Positions 45,620 to 53,656 of a DNA stretch of 64,000 nucleotides are shown one piece after another. The stretch is from an uncultured Pseudomonadota bacterium (lineage in GTDB: Bacteria; Pseudomonadota; Gammaproteobacteria; Xanthomonadales; Ahniellaceae), in contig CALKUS010000175.1 in the NCBI GenBank assembly GCA_937996755.1, forward strand, positions 52,986 through 116,985. Reading direction: 5' to 3'. The stretch's first letter is position 1, and each line of letters starts with the position of its first letter. Position numbers and translations under genes: made by a program. The notes beneath the pieces are model-generated. The model did not search any database and was not told the origin of the DNA. It worked only from the letters and a program-made list of their open reading frames with translations.

Positions 45620-45648
45620 ATGCTAGTCCCAAAATGGGACATGAGCAA
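45620..45648 (-). promoter_or_regulatory. higBA promoter with operator palindrome in the spacer
   Basis: On the minus strand TTGCTC (45643-45648), a 17-bp spacer and TAGCAT (45620-45625). The spacer contains the palindrome GTCCCA-AAA-TGGGAC (45626-45640), placed where HigA would block RNA polymerase. The predicted start of transcription falls at the higB ATG. The palindrome and hexamer spacing are seen directly; the function is inferred from other TA operons. Confidence 0.6.
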
Positions 45649-45867
45649 GTCGCGACTGGCTTGCCGTTCAGGAACATGGCCGCGATAGCCGTAACGCTTT
45701 GATTTAACGCTGAATATACTGGCAACAGCTCAAATCGGTTGATTGGAAACAACTGATCTGTCCGGGACGAGCCGCCCTCTCTCAAGTCCGGGATCTCATC
45801 CGGGTCCAATGCCGGAGTTGGACGTCGGCGCGCCGAATTCAAATCGAGACACTACCGACTAGTCGCT

Positions 45868-46329
45868 TCAGCGCCCGATCGCGGCGAGCATTTCGGCGAA
45901 CGTCTTCGCGTTTGCGAGCCGCTGCTTCGCCGCGTCGTCGCCCTGGTACCGGAAATCGACGTCGCGTTCGACGATCAGCGCGCGCGCCTGCGCCGCGTCG
46001 CCCTGCGCGACGCGCGCGAGCTCGAACGTGACTTCCGTGCGCCCGACCGGGTTCGCCATGAGCCACAGCCCGCCGTGCGTCGATGCGAGCTTTTCGAGGC
46101 GGTAGACGTCGAGCTTCGAATCGATGAGGAACGGCGCCGAGTTGGCGTTGACGACGCGCTGCGTCGACATCTCCTTCAGGTCCGCGACGTCGTCGTGCCG
46201 CACGACGCCGGACTGCTCGAACAGCACGAGCACCGGATAGGCGAGCGTCTCGGGCGACGGTGGCGGTGCCGGCTTGCAGGCGGCGAGCACGGCGCCGAAC
46301 GCCGCGGCGACGAAGCGTCGGATTCGCAT
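45868..46329 (-). CDS. Lipoprotein, last gene of the ferritin-cytochrome-ECF cluster
   Basis: 153 residues from ATG 46329. Lipobox FGAVLAAC predicts a lipid-anchored periplasmic protein. The mature part is mainly helical and mixed (YPVLVLFEQSGVVRHDDVAD, LWLMANPVGRTEVTFELARV, KQRLANAKTFAEMLAAIGR). No family was recognised. It begins 14 bp after the ECF sigma stop and so is likely co-transcribed with sigma, cytochrome and ferritin-like genes. Possibly a regulator or target of that stress module (inference). Confidence 0.7.
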   Translation of the reverse strand: MRIRRFVAAAFGAVLAACKPAPPPSPETLAYPVLVLFEQSGVVRHDDVADLKEMSTQRVVNANSAPFLIDSKLDVYRLEKLASTHGGLWLMANPVGRTEVTFELARVAQGDAAQARALIVERDVDFRYQGDDAAKQRLANAKTFAEMLAAIGR

Positions 46330-46343
46330 GCGCGGATCATACG

Positions 46344-47033
46344 TCAGGCATCCGCCACCGGGAGCCCGAGTGCCCGAAGCACGCGTGCGACGAGCCGGTC
46401 GCAGCGCGCGCCGAGGAACTCGAACGCGCTCGTGCCGTGCCATTGCAGTCGCTGCGCCATGTCCTCGCGCAGCAGGGCGCGGGCGCGGTGCAGGCGCGTC
46501 TTCACCGTCGCGGGCTCGATGTCGAGGCACGCGGCGGTTTCGGCGACGCTGAGCTGCTGCACCTCGCGCAGCACGAACACGGCGCGGAAGCCGTCGGGCA
46601 GGCGGTCGATCGCGCCTTCCATGAGCGCGCGTGCGGCGTCGCGCTCGGCGATCGCGGGCGGCTCGTCGTGCGTCGGCGCCGCGGCTACGCGCTCGTCGAC
46701 GTCGTCGTGCGGCGCACGTCGTGCGCGCAGGCGCATGAGCGCCTCGTTCGTCGCGATGCGCGCGAGCCACGCCGCGAAACGCAGCGGCGGCGCGAACGCA
46801 GGCAGCGCGCGGTACGCGGCGACGTACGCGTCCTGCAGCGCGTCCTCGGCATCGGCATCGTGGCCGAGGATGCTGCGCGCAATGCGGAACAGGCGCTGGT
46901 TGTAGCGGCGCATCAGCGCGGCGAATGCGTCGCCATCGCCGGCGACCGCGCGCGCGACGAACGCCTCGTCGGGCAGATCGGCGCCGTCGCGCGGATGCGC
47001 GGCGACGACGGCCGGGGGGATGAGCGTGGTCAT
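46344..47033 (-). CDS. ECF RNA polymerase sigma factor
   Basis: 229 residues from ATG 47033. Sigma region 2 (DAFAALMRRYNQRLFRIARSI, DAEDALQDAYVAAYRAL) and region 4 (LPDGFRAVFVLREVQQLSVAE, LDIEPATVKTRLHRARALLRED). A C-terminal extension carries FEFLGARCDRLVARVLRAL, known from a group of ECF factors that sit beside cytochrome c genes rather than a classic anti-sigma gene. It starts 1-2 bp after the cytochrome stop. No ZAS anti-sigma factor is adjacent. Confidence 0.92.
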   Translation of the reverse strand: MTTLIPPAVVAAHPRDGADLPDEAFVARAVAGDGDAFAALMRRYNQRLFRIARSILGHDADAEDALQDAYVAAYRALPAFAPPLRFAAWLARIATNEALMRLRARRAPHDDVDERVAAAPTHDEPPAIAERDAARALMEGAIDRLPDGFRAVFVLREVQQLSVAETAACLDIEPATVKTRLHRARALLREDMAQRLQWHGTSAFEFLGARCDRLVARVLRALGLPVADA

Positions 47034-47034
47034 G

Positions 47035-47382
47035 TCAGTGGCACAGCTCCGGATCGTGCGCCGCCTGCCGCAACCACGCGACCAGCGCGTGGCGCTCGGC
47101 CGGGTCGGGCACGCCGGCATACGTCATCAGGGTACCGGGAACGACCGTGGTCGGTGCTGCGAGGAAGCGGTCGAGCGTCGCTTCGTCCCAGGTGAGGCCG
47201 GAATTGCGCATCGACGGCGAATAGGCGTAGCCCGGCACCGAGCCCGCGCGCCGCCCGACCACGCCGCAATGACGCGGCCCGACCGCGTCGTGCGCGAGCG
47301 TGTGACAGGCGAGGCAGCGTTCGTAGATCGCGGCGCCGTCGGGCATCGCGAACATGGCCGCGGCGAGCAGCAGCGATGGCAT
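47035..47382 (-). CDS. Exported c-type cytochrome (class I)
   Basis: 115 residues from ATG 47382, which overlaps the ferritin-like stop (TGATG). Signal peptide MPSLLLAAAMFAM. Heme site CLACH near residue 23; the axial Met is probably in YSPSMRNSGLTW near residue 58. A VPGTLMTYAGVPDPAERHALVAWL segment matches the C-terminal helix of class I cytochromes. Its position between a ferritin-like gene and an ECF sigma gene suggests a redox-stress role (inference). Confidence 0.9.
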   Translation of the reverse strand: MPSLLLAAAMFAMPDGAAIYERCLACHTLAHDAVGPRHCGVVGRRAGSVPGYAYSPSMRNSGLTWDEATLDRFLAAPTTVVPGTLMTYAGVPDPAERHALVAWLRQAAHDPELCH

Positions 47383-47951
47383 CACGTGAAGAACGCCTCC
47401 GGCACCGGTTCCTGCCCGAGCGCGTTGCGCAGCACGGCCCAATGCATGGCCTCGTCCGCGAGGATCGACGCCGCCGCGCGCGCCAGCTCGCGGTCGCCGA
47501 ACAGCGGGATCGCGCCGACGTACGCGCTCATCGCGCCGCGCTCGAGCCCCGCCGCGAACGCGAGCACGTCGGCTTCCTGCTTGAGCTGCTCGACCGGGAA
47601 CTCGTATTTCGCGAGCGGCTGGATCGGCTCCAGCTTCAGCGCGCGCATCGCGCCGGCGAGCGCGTCGGCGTGCGCGCGATGGTGGTCGCGGAACGTGGCC
47701 GCGAGCTTCTTCGCGCCGGCGCCGAGCAGGCCGCTGTCGATGCCGACGCCGTAGGCTGCGATCGCGTTGTACTCCGCACCCAGCGCCGTCTTCAGGATCG
47801 CGGCATCGGCGCTGCCCGCCTCCGCGGCACGGACGAGGCCGGGCCGGCCTGCCAGCAGCGCAACGGCGGCGCCCGAAAGCGTGACGGCCGTGGCCAGGAA
47901 CCCGCGCCGCGCCAGCACGCGCGGCCCCGTTTCGACGATGGTTTTCGACAT
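47382..47951 (-). CDS. Tat-exported ferritin-like (DUF4439-type) protein
   Basis: 189 residues from ATG 47951 with GAGGAGG upstream. The N-terminus has a twin-arginine signal, ARRGFLATAV, then a hydrophobic stretch and AEA. The four-helix ferritin-like bundle contains GAEYNAIAAYGVG, FRDHHRAHADAL, LERGAMSAYVGAI and DEAMHWAVLRNAL, with Glu and His placed for a di-metal centre. Tat export implies it folds with a metal first. First gene of a four-gene cluster with cytochrome c, ECF sigma and a lipoprotein. Divergent from fadD; GGGAACC (48016-48022) is a possible ECF -35-like element. Confidence 0.85.
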   Translation of the reverse strand: MSKTIVETGPRVLARRGFLATAVTLSGAAVALLAGRPGLVRAAEAGSADAAILKTALGAEYNAIAAYGVGIDSGLLGAGAKKLAATFRDHHRAHADALAGAMRALKLEPIQPLAKYEFPVEQLKQEADVLAFAAGLERGAMSAYVGAIPLFGDRELARAAASILADEAMHWAVLRNALGQEPVPEAFFT

Positions 47952-48090
47952 GGCGTCCTCCTCCTGCGCACGCTAGCGGTGCGTCCAGGCCGTTCAATGC
48001 GCCGGCCGGCACGGAGGTTCCCGGGGTAGCGGAAATCGCCACTTCCGCGCTGCGCCTTGGGCGGCCTCGGCCGTTGTGGTACCAAGCCCC

Positions 48091-49806
48091 ATGGACAAGC
48101 CCTGGCTGGCGAGCTATCCCCCCGGCGTTCCCGTCGACGTCGACGTGTCGCGCTACCCGTCGCTCGTTTCGCTGCTCGAGGAGAGCTTCGCGAAATTCCG
48201 CACGCGCAACGCGTACACCTGCATGGGGCGGTTCCTCACCTACGGCGAGCTCGACGCGCTCTCGAGCGCGTTCGCCGGGTATCTCCAGTCGCTCGGGCTG
48301 GAGCGCGGCGCGCGCGTCGCGCTGATGATGCCGAACGTGCTGCAGTACCCGATCGCCGCCGCGGCCGTGCTGCGCGCGGGCTACATCGCGGTGAACGTCA
48401 ATCCGATGTACACGCCGCGCGAGCTCGAGCACCAGCTCAAGGACTCGGGTGCCGTCGCGATCGTCATCCTCGAGAACTTCGCCGCGACGCTCACGCAGGT
48501 GATCGCGCACACGGGCGTGAAGCACGTGGTGGTGGCCGCGGTCGGCGACCTGCTCGGCTTCCCGAAGGGCCTGATCGCGAACTTCATCGTGCGCCACCGC
48601 AGGAAGGCGGTGCCCGCGTATTCGCTGCCCGGCGCCGTGAAGTTCAACGACGCGCTGTCGCGCGGCCGCCGCGCGGGATTCACGCGCGTGGAGCCCGCGG
48701 CCGACGACATCGCCGTGCTGCAGTACACCGGCGGCACCACGGGCGTCGCGAAGGGCGCCGTGCTGCTGCACAAGACGCTGGTCGGCGCGCTGCTCTCGTC
48801 CGATGCGTGGCTGCAGCCCGGGCTCGCGCGCAAGCCGATCGGCGACGCGCCGGCGGCAATCGTGTGTGCGCTGCCGCTCTACCACGTGTTCGCGTTCGTC
48901 ACGTGCGGCCTGCTCGGCATGCGCATCGGCGGCATGAACATCCTGATCCCGAACCCGCGCGACGTCGGCGGCATGATCGCCGAGCTCGCGAAGTTCCGGA
49001 TCAACGTGTTTCCCGCGGTGAACACGCTGTTCAACGCGATGGTGAACCACCCGGAGTTCGCCAGGCTCGACTTCTCGCAGCTCGCGATCTCGAACGGCGG
49101 CGGCATGGCCGTGCAGGAAGCGGTGGCGAAGAAGTGGCTCGCGATCACCGGCTGCCCGATCGCGGAAGGCTATGGCCTCTCGGAAACCTCGTCGGGCGTC
49201 ACGTGCAACCGCACGGACACCGATGCGTACACGGGCACGGTCGGGCTGCCGATGTCGGGCGTGCACGTACGCCTGCTCGACGACGAGGGCCGCGACGTCG
49301 CGCCGGGCGAGCCGGGCGAGATCGCGATCGCCGCGCCGCAGCTGATGGCCGGCTACTGGCAGCGGCCGGAAGATACCGCGCAGGTCATGACGCCCGATGG
49401 CTACTTCAAGTCGGGCGACGTGGGCGTGTTCGACGCGAACGGATACCTGCGCATCGTCGACCGCAAGAAGGACATGATCCTGGTGTCGGGCTTCAACGTG
49501 TATCCGAACGAGGTCGAGGGCGTGGTCGCGATGCACCCGGGCGTGCTCGAGTGCGCGGTCGTCGGCGTGCCCGACGAGTGCTCGGGCGAATGCGTCGTGC
49601 TCTACGTGGTGCGCAAGGACCCGGCGCTCACCGAGAGTGCGCTCGCCGCGTTCTGCGCCGAGCAGCTCACCGGCTACAAGAAGCCGCGCCAGATCCGCTT
49701 CCGCAACGACCTGCCGAAGACGAACGTCGGCAAGATCCTGCGCCGCGAGCTGCGCCAGATCGCGCTCGCGGAAATGCCGAAGAAGCAGGAAAAGGCCACC
49801 GCTTAG
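48091..49806 (+). CDS. fadD: Long-chain-fatty-acid-CoA ligase
   Basis: 571 residues from ATG 48091. Adenylate-forming AMP-ligase. The P-loop is YTGGTTGVAKGA near residue 218; other marks are YGLSETSSGV, the SGDVGVFDANGYLRIVDRKKDMILVSGFNV hinge region, and GYKKPRQI/KTNVGKILRREL carrying the catalytic Lys. It activates imported fatty acids to acyl-CoA for beta-oxidation, consistent with the crotonase elsewhere in the window. Cytoplasmic, membrane-associated. Not clustered with fadL or a regulator. Confidence 0.93.
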   Translation: MDKPWLASYPPGVPVDVDVSRYPSLVSLLEESFAKFRTRNAYTCMGRFLTYGELDALSSAFAGYLQSLGLERGARVALMMPNVLQYPIAAAAVLRAGYIAVNVNPMYTPRELEHQLKDSGAVAIVILENFAATLTQVIAHTGVKHVVVAAVGDLLGFPKGLIANFIVRHRRKAVPAYSLPGAVKFNDALSRGRRAGFTRVEPAADDIAVLQYTGGTTGVAKGAVLLHKTLVGALLSSDAWLQPGLARKPIGDAPAAIVCALPLYHVFAFVTCGLLGMRIGGMNILIPNPRDVGGMIAELAKFRINVFPAVNTLFNAMVNHPEFARLDFSQLAISNGGGMAVQEAVAKKWLAITGCPIAEGYGLSETSSGVTCNRTDTDAYTGTVGLPMSGVHVRLLDDEGRDVAPGEPGEIAIAAPQLMAGYWQRPEDTAQVMTPDGYFKSGDVGVFDANGYLRIVDRKKDMILVSGFNVYPNEVEGVVAMHPGVLECAVVGVPDECSGECVVLYVVRKDPALTESALAAFCAEQLTGYKKPRQIRFRNDLPKTNVGKILRRELRQIALAEMPKKQEKATA

Positions 49807-49815
49807 CGGCGGCGC

Positions 49816-50391
49816 TCAGTCGCCCGCTTCGCCGTCGCGCACGCGGCGCCAGCCGTCGATGCCGAGCGCGCGCAGCATGGCGATGTTGCGCTCGTAGATG
49901 CCTGCGGCATCGGGAAACGCGGCGACCGCGCGATCGACGCTGGACTGCCGCAGCAGGTGCAGCATCGGCGCGGGCGAACGGTTGCTGCAGTTCGCGGCGT
50001 CGTCCTCCGCTGCGTCCGCGAAGCGATAGTCGGGATGGAAGCTCGCCACCTGGAACGTGTCGTCCAGGCCGAGCCGCTCCAGCAACGCGTCTGCGCGATC
50101 GAGGAACTGGTTGTAGTCGAGGAAGTCGCCGAGCACGCCGGGGTGCAGCAGCAGCGTCGTCTCGACGACCGACTCGTCGCTGCCGTGGAGCCGGCGCAGC
50201 TCGGTTTCGAGGTCGGCCAGCAGCGTTTCCTCGTCCGTCGCGTCGCTGAGCGCATGGCGGATGCGGCCGCGCACGTGCACGGCCTTCGCGAACGGGCAGA
50301 GGTTCAGGCCGATCACGACGCGCTCCAGCCACGCGCGCGTTCGCGCCAGCACGTCTCCGCTCGATGCCGCGCTGGCGTCGTCGACGATCAT
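49816..50391 (-). CDS. DUF1415 domain protein
   Basis: 191 residues from ATG 50391. DUF1415 marks: RTRAWLERVVIGLNLCPFAK at the N-terminus, TTLLLHPGVLGDFLDYNQFLD, ASFHPDYRFADA and NRSPAPMLHLLRQSSVD. The family is widespread in gammaproteobacteria, cytoplasmic and without known activity; conserved Cys, His and Asp suggest an enzyme. Convergent with fadD, 9 bp apart. Confidence 0.9.
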   Translation of the reverse strand: MIVDDASAASSGDVLARTRAWLERVVIGLNLCPFAKAVHVRGRIRHALSDATDEETLLADLETELRRLHGSDESVVETTLLLHPGVLGDFLDYNQFLDRADALLERLGLDDTFQVASFHPDYRFADAAEDDAANCSNRSPAPMLHLLRQSSVDRAVAAFPDAAGIYERNIAMLRALGIDGWRRVRDGEAGD

Positions 50392-50421
50392 CGGCGCGAG
50401 CGTACTACGCGCGCCGCTGCC

Positions 50422-51447
50422 TCAGAACGCGCGCCGCTCGATTCGGAACTGCGGCAGGCGGCGATACTGGCATTGCGCGTGCACGCCGTCGGGATCGACG
50501 CGGTAGACCGCGTAGTCGCCGCGCTTCGTCGCGCCCCACTGCGGCTGGCCCGCGAACCACGCGCGGCCCGCGAACGCGAAGACGCCGTCGAGCAGCCACG
50601 GGCCGTTCGCCACGCGCTCGTGCTCCACGCGCGGATACAGCGCACGGCCGGCGGCGCTCGTCGTGTCGATGACCGGCGGTCCCGCGTCGGTGCCGGCGAG
50701 CGCGAGCCAGCGATAGGTCGTGCCGCAGCCGGCGCCGCTCTCATCGCCGATCAGCCACGTCGCGCGCGGATGGCCGTCGCCGAACCAGTCGGGCGCGGCA
50801 CTCGCGAGCTCCTCGACGCCACCGAGTGCTTCGGGCACCTCGCTGCGGTCCTCGACCGGCGACCATTCGACCGGCTCCGTGGAGCCGTTGCGCACGGCGG
50901 CGCACACGCGATCGTCGGATCCATCGCCCACGCGCACGCGCCGCACGTCGCCGGTCGTGGCGAAGCGACACAGGGGAACGGCCGCACCCGGCTCGAGGCG
51001 CACGAGCGCGAGCGGTGAAAGCGTCCAGCGATCGCCGTACCAGGCGAGCGCAACGGACGTTCCGTCGATGAGCATCGGCACCGTGTCGAGCCCGAACGCT
51101 TCGTCGTCCTCGACGAGCGGATCGAACGAGATCGACGTGCCGTCGGCGAACGCCAGGTCGTACGAGTGGCACGTGCCGCCGCCGTCGATCGAGTAGAGTC
51201 GCAGCGCCCTGCCATCGGCGCGCGCGATGTCGTACGCGCCGGCGACGCCGGCGACGCCGGCGTAGCCGGCTTCCTGCCACCGCGCCGCCAGTGCCGGGTC
51301 GACGTCGTTCGCGGGCCCTGCCACGGCGAACGCGCCTTCGAGCGCACCGTCGTTCGCGAGCGCGAGCACGCGCTGGCAGAGGCGCTCGTCGGCTTCCGCA
51401 GCCGAAGCACCCGCGAGAGCGAGGACGAGCATTGCGCTGCCGATCAT
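50422..51447 (-). CDS. Exported hypothetical protein (341 residues)
   Basis: ATG 51447 is favoured because AGG then lies about seven bases upstream; a GTG at 51453 is possible. Signal peptide MIGSAMLVLALAGASAA. The mature part is beta-rich, with Cys at RLCQRV, GGTCHSYD, PLCRFA, VCAAVR, GCGTTYR and QCQYRR, several of which could pair. No catalytic or domain signature was recognised. It follows the DUF1415 gene on the same strand by 30 bp in genomic order, so it is upstream in transcription. Confidence 0.68.
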   Translation of the reverse strand: MIGSAMLVLALAGASAAEADERLCQRVLALANDGALEGAFAVAGPANDVDPALAARWQEAGYAGVAGVAGAYDIARADGRALRLYSIDGGGTCHSYDLAFADGTSISFDPLVEDDEAFGLDTVPMLIDGTSVALAWYGDRWTLSPLALVRLEPGAAVPLCRFATTGDVRRVRVGDGSDDRVCAAVRNGSTEPVEWSPVEDRSEVPEALGGVEELASAAPDWFGDGHPRATWLIGDESGAGCGTTYRWLALAGTDAGPPVIDTTSAAGRALYPRVEHERVANGPWLLDGVFAFAGRAWFAGQPQWGATKRGDYAVYRVDPDGVHAQCQYRRLPQFRIERRAF

Positions 51448-51551
51448 CGTCACGCCTGCCGACGGGGTGTCGCTAACAGAATCGTAGCGGCGGCTTTACG
51501 CATCATCCGTTGAAATCGCCATCCCACGCACGCCGCGACACGGAGACGACG

Positions 51552-51692
51552 ATGGAAGACTTCGAGCTCGAATACCACCACGGCGCCTGGCACGTGATGT
51601 GGGGCGGCGAGCGCGTTTCCACGCACGCGAGCTGGGGCGAGGCGCTGTATGCCGCGGTCGGGCGGCGACCGAGCAAGCCGACGGAAGCCTGA
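51552..51692 (+). CDS. Very small hypothetical protein (46 residues)
   Basis: ATG 51552 with GGAG six bases upstream. Reads MEDFELEYHHGAWHVMWGGE, then a helix (SWGEALYAAVGRRP). Rich in aromatic residues and His, with no membrane segment. Followed 6 bp later by a strong hairpin. The good ribosome site and the terminator argue that it is expressed. A longer start at 51510 lacks support. Confidence 0.55.
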   Translation: MEDFELEYHHGAWHVMWGGERVSTHASWGEALYAAVGRRPSKPTEA

Positions 51693-51698
51693 TTCGCT

Positions 51699-51725
51699 GG
51701 ACGGGCGGACCTAGGCCGCCCGTCC
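51699..51725. terminator. 10-bp perfect hairpin between convergent genes
   Basis: GGACGGGCGG (51699-51708) and CCGCCCGTCC (51716-51725) around a 7-base loop. It lies between the small gene ending 51692 and the convergent lipoprotein gene ending 51741, so it could terminate both. No T-tract follows on either side. Confidence 0.6.
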
Positions 51726-51740
51726 GCCTGCGCGCTGGCC

Positions 51741-52640
51741 TCAGTCGTCCCCGGTCGTCACGACGCTGATCGCCTTGCGCTGGCCGTCGACCATGCGCGT
51801 GTGCACGACGGCCTGGACCGGCTTGTCGCTGAACGACATCGCGCCGATGACGAGCGTGGCGCAGTCCTTGTCGCGCACCACGGCCGTGACCTTCGGGTCG
51901 TTCCAGTTGACGACCACGTCGAACCACTCGCCGCCGCTGCGGTAGTCGCCTTCGGGAATCGCGGCGGAAGCCTCGACGGTCGCCTGCGTCACGGAGATGT
52001 CCGTCGAGCTCGATTTGCCGGCCTGTTCGCGCAGGTCGCGCAGCCACTTGCCCTCGTCGCTCGCGTCGGCGGCCGGGTCGCTTGCCGGCATCGTGGCGTA
52101 CGGCAGGTCGATATCGAGCGAGGCGTGCGCCGAATTCGTGCCGCCGTACTTCGTCGCGTCGATCCGGCCCCAGCCGGCGTCGCCGATGTCGCCCTTCGCC
52201 ACGAACTTCGCGCCGTCGGTGACGAGGCCGGGCACGGACTCCTCGAGCGTCTGCGTCATGTACGGCTCGGTCTGCAGCACCGCGCCGTTGGGATGCTCCT
52301 CGTCCTTCACGATGGCGAGCGACGGCTTGCCTTCCGATGCGAGCGCGGCGTAGTCGGCTTCGGGACGCGCGATCACGGCGAGCTTCGTGCAGGCGTCCAG
52401 CGGCACGCTGCTCAACAGCGCCGCGCCGCCGCCCGGCACGCGTACGGCGACGCCGTCGACGTAGCGGTGCTCGTCCACCTCGAGCTTGTCCATCGACACC
52501 GAGAAGTGCCGCGTGAAGGCGGTGGCATGCGGGCCGGCCGGCGCGGGCGCTGCCGCCGCCTTCGCGGGTTCGGAACCGCCACCGCCGCAAGCCACCAGCA
52601 CGATCGCTGCGGAAAGGGCCGCCATCCGATTCATGTGCAT
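51741..52640 (-). CDS. Lipoprotein, hypothetical
   Basis: 299 residues from ATG 52640 (MHMNRMAALSAAIVLVAC), with GGAG eight bases upstream; ATG 52634 is possible. Lipobox IVLVAC followed by Gly and Ser/Pro/Ala-rich linker. The mature part is mixed alpha/beta with GGAALLSSVPLDACTKLAVIARPEADYAAL and SGGEWFDVVVNWNDPKVTAVVRDKDCATLVIGAMSF. No family was recognised. Likely periplasmic, outer-membrane anchored. It ends next to a strong hairpin. Confidence 0.7.
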   Translation of the reverse strand: MHMNRMAALSAAIVLVACGGGGSEPAKAAAAPAPAGPHATAFTRHFSVSMDKLEVDEHRYVDGVAVRVPGGGAALLSSVPLDACTKLAVIARPEADYAALASEGKPSLAIVKDEEHPNGAVLQTEPYMTQTLEESVPGLVTDGAKFVAKGDIGDAGWGRIDATKYGGTNSAHASLDIDLPYATMPASDPAADASDEGKWLRDLREQAGKSSSTDISVTQATVEASAAIPEGDYRSGGEWFDVVVNWNDPKVTAVVRDKDCATLVIGAMSFSDKPVQAVVHTRMVDGQRKAISVVTTGDD

Positions 52641-52709
52641 CCCCGCTCTCCCCGGCCATGGACGATGCAAGGGGTACGCAGGCGCCTGCGGCGACCGGAC
52701 ACGCGGCGA

Positions 52710-53132
52710 TCAGACGCCGGAACGGACGCGCAACCGCGCCGCGAACAGGAACCAGCCGAGCCACATGGCGACGGCGCAGGCACCCGACGTCAGCGCCAGA
52801 CCGGGGTTGTCGCGGGCGAGCCACCAGTAGCGCTCGCCCTGGAAGCCGAAAGAGAACGGCAGCGCCGTGAAGAAGATCGCGAAGCCCATCAGCAGCGCCT
52901 GGACGCGCAGCGCCATCCGCGTGCGGCGCAGGGCAACCAGCGCCGCCTCGCTGCGCTCGTTGCGCGGCAGCCCGGACAGGGCGGCGTCGGCGTCGCGCAG
53001 TGCGGCGAGCTCGGCCGCGATGCCGGCGTCGCGCGTCGCCCATTCCTCCACCAGCTTCAGGCTGTCGGCATGCGCCTCGCCCGCAGCGCACGCAGGCAGC
53101 AGGTCGACGATCACGTTGCGGGTCACGCTCAT
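52710..53132 (-). CDS. Membrane anti-sigma factor-like protein, partner of the ECF sigma
   Basis: 140 residues. ATG 53132 overlaps the ECF sigma stop (ATGA), with GGAGG eight bases upstream. The N-terminal part, MSVTRNVIVDLLPACAAGEA, has the position and length of a zinc anti-sigma domain but only one Cys, so the His-Cys-Cys zinc site looks degenerate. Two hydrophobic helices follow (about 80-98 and 112-130). It probably holds the ECF factor at the membrane until a signal arrives (inference). Confidence 0.78.
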   Translation of the reverse strand: MSVTRNVIVDLLPACAAGEAHADSLKLVEEWATRDAGIAAELAALRDADAALSGLPRNERSEAALVALRRTRMALRVQALLMGFAIFFTALPFSFGFQGERYWWLARDNPGLALTSGACAVAMWLGWFLFAARLRVRSGV

Positions 53133-53614
53133 GTCCGGTCCTCCAGTGATTTTCCGAGTCTGAGGCGCGCGCGGTGCACGCGGACCTTGGCGTTCGACAC
53201 GCCCAGGCCGAGCACCGCGGCGATTTCTTCGTAGGAAAGCTGCGCCTCGACGCGCAGCAGCAAGGCGCTGCGATCGGTCTCGCCGAGTGCGGCGATCGCG
53301 CGGGCGAGGTTCCGTGCCGACTGCTCCGATTCCGCGCGCGTCGCGGGACAGTCGGCGGCATCGGGCCAATCGGGATCCAGCGCTTCGGTCGGGCGGCGCT
53401 TGCGCAGCGCCTCGAGGTGCAGGTTGCGCACGATCGCGAGCAGGTAGCCCTTGACCGTGTGCGCGACGATCGAATCGGCACCGGCGAACGCGCGCACGAA
53501 CGCCTCGGCCGCGAGGTCTTCCGCGTCGTGCCGATTGCCGCAGAGCCAGTGCGCGAAGCGCACGAGGCCCGGTGCGTGCTCGCGGTAGAGGTCGTCGAAG
53601 CGTGCGGTGGCCAT
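53129..53614 (-). CDS. ECF RNA polymerase sigma factor
   Basis: 161 residues from ATG 53614. Region 2: FDDLYREHAPGLVRFAHWLCG, DAEDLAAEAFVRAFAG and TVKGYLLAIVRNLHLE. Region 4: ALGETDRSALLLRVEAQLSYEE and LGVSNAKVRVHRARLRLGK. A short, classic ECF factor paired with the overlapping anti-sigma-like gene. No Shine-Dalgarno precedes the ATG; a TGTAAC-N16-CATACC candidate promoter lies immediately upstream and could be autoregulated, giving an almost leaderless message. Confidence 0.92.
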   Translation of the reverse strand: MATARFDDLYREHAPGLVRFAHWLCGNRHDAEDLAAEAFVRAFAGADSIVAHTVKGYLLAIVRNLHLEALRKRRPTEALDPDWPDAADCPATRAESEQSARNLARAIAALGETDRSALLLRVEAQLSYEEIAAVLGLGVSNAKVRVHRARLRLGKSLEDRT

Positions 53615-53623
53615 CGTGCGCAG

Positions 53624-53651
53624 GGTATGCGCGAGACGGCGGAAAGTTACA
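53624..53651 (-). promoter_or_regulatory. Candidate ECF-type promoter TGTAAC-N16-CATACC
   Basis: On the minus strand TGTAAC (53646-53651), 16-bp spacer, CATACC (53624-53629), ten bases before the sigma factor start. The -35 AAC motif and spacer length are characteristic of ECF-dependent promoters, which often precede their own sigma gene. The motif is seen directly; the sigma dependence is inferred. Confidence 0.45.
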
Positions 53652-53656
53652 CGGCG

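Larger units (their letters stand above)
44843..45856. other. Lower-GC island carrying higBA, edged by short inverted repeats
   Basis: From about 44.9 to 45.85 kb base composition falls to near 50-55% G+C, unlike the surrounding 70%. AGTGTCTC at 44837-44844 and GAGACACT at 45846-45853 are inverted copies; with flanking CC/GG, 10 of 11 positions match. They sit at the island's edges between two convergent genes (44827 stop and 45868 stop). Positions 45649-45845, apart from the higB promoter, show no gene I can support. Confidence 0.55.
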
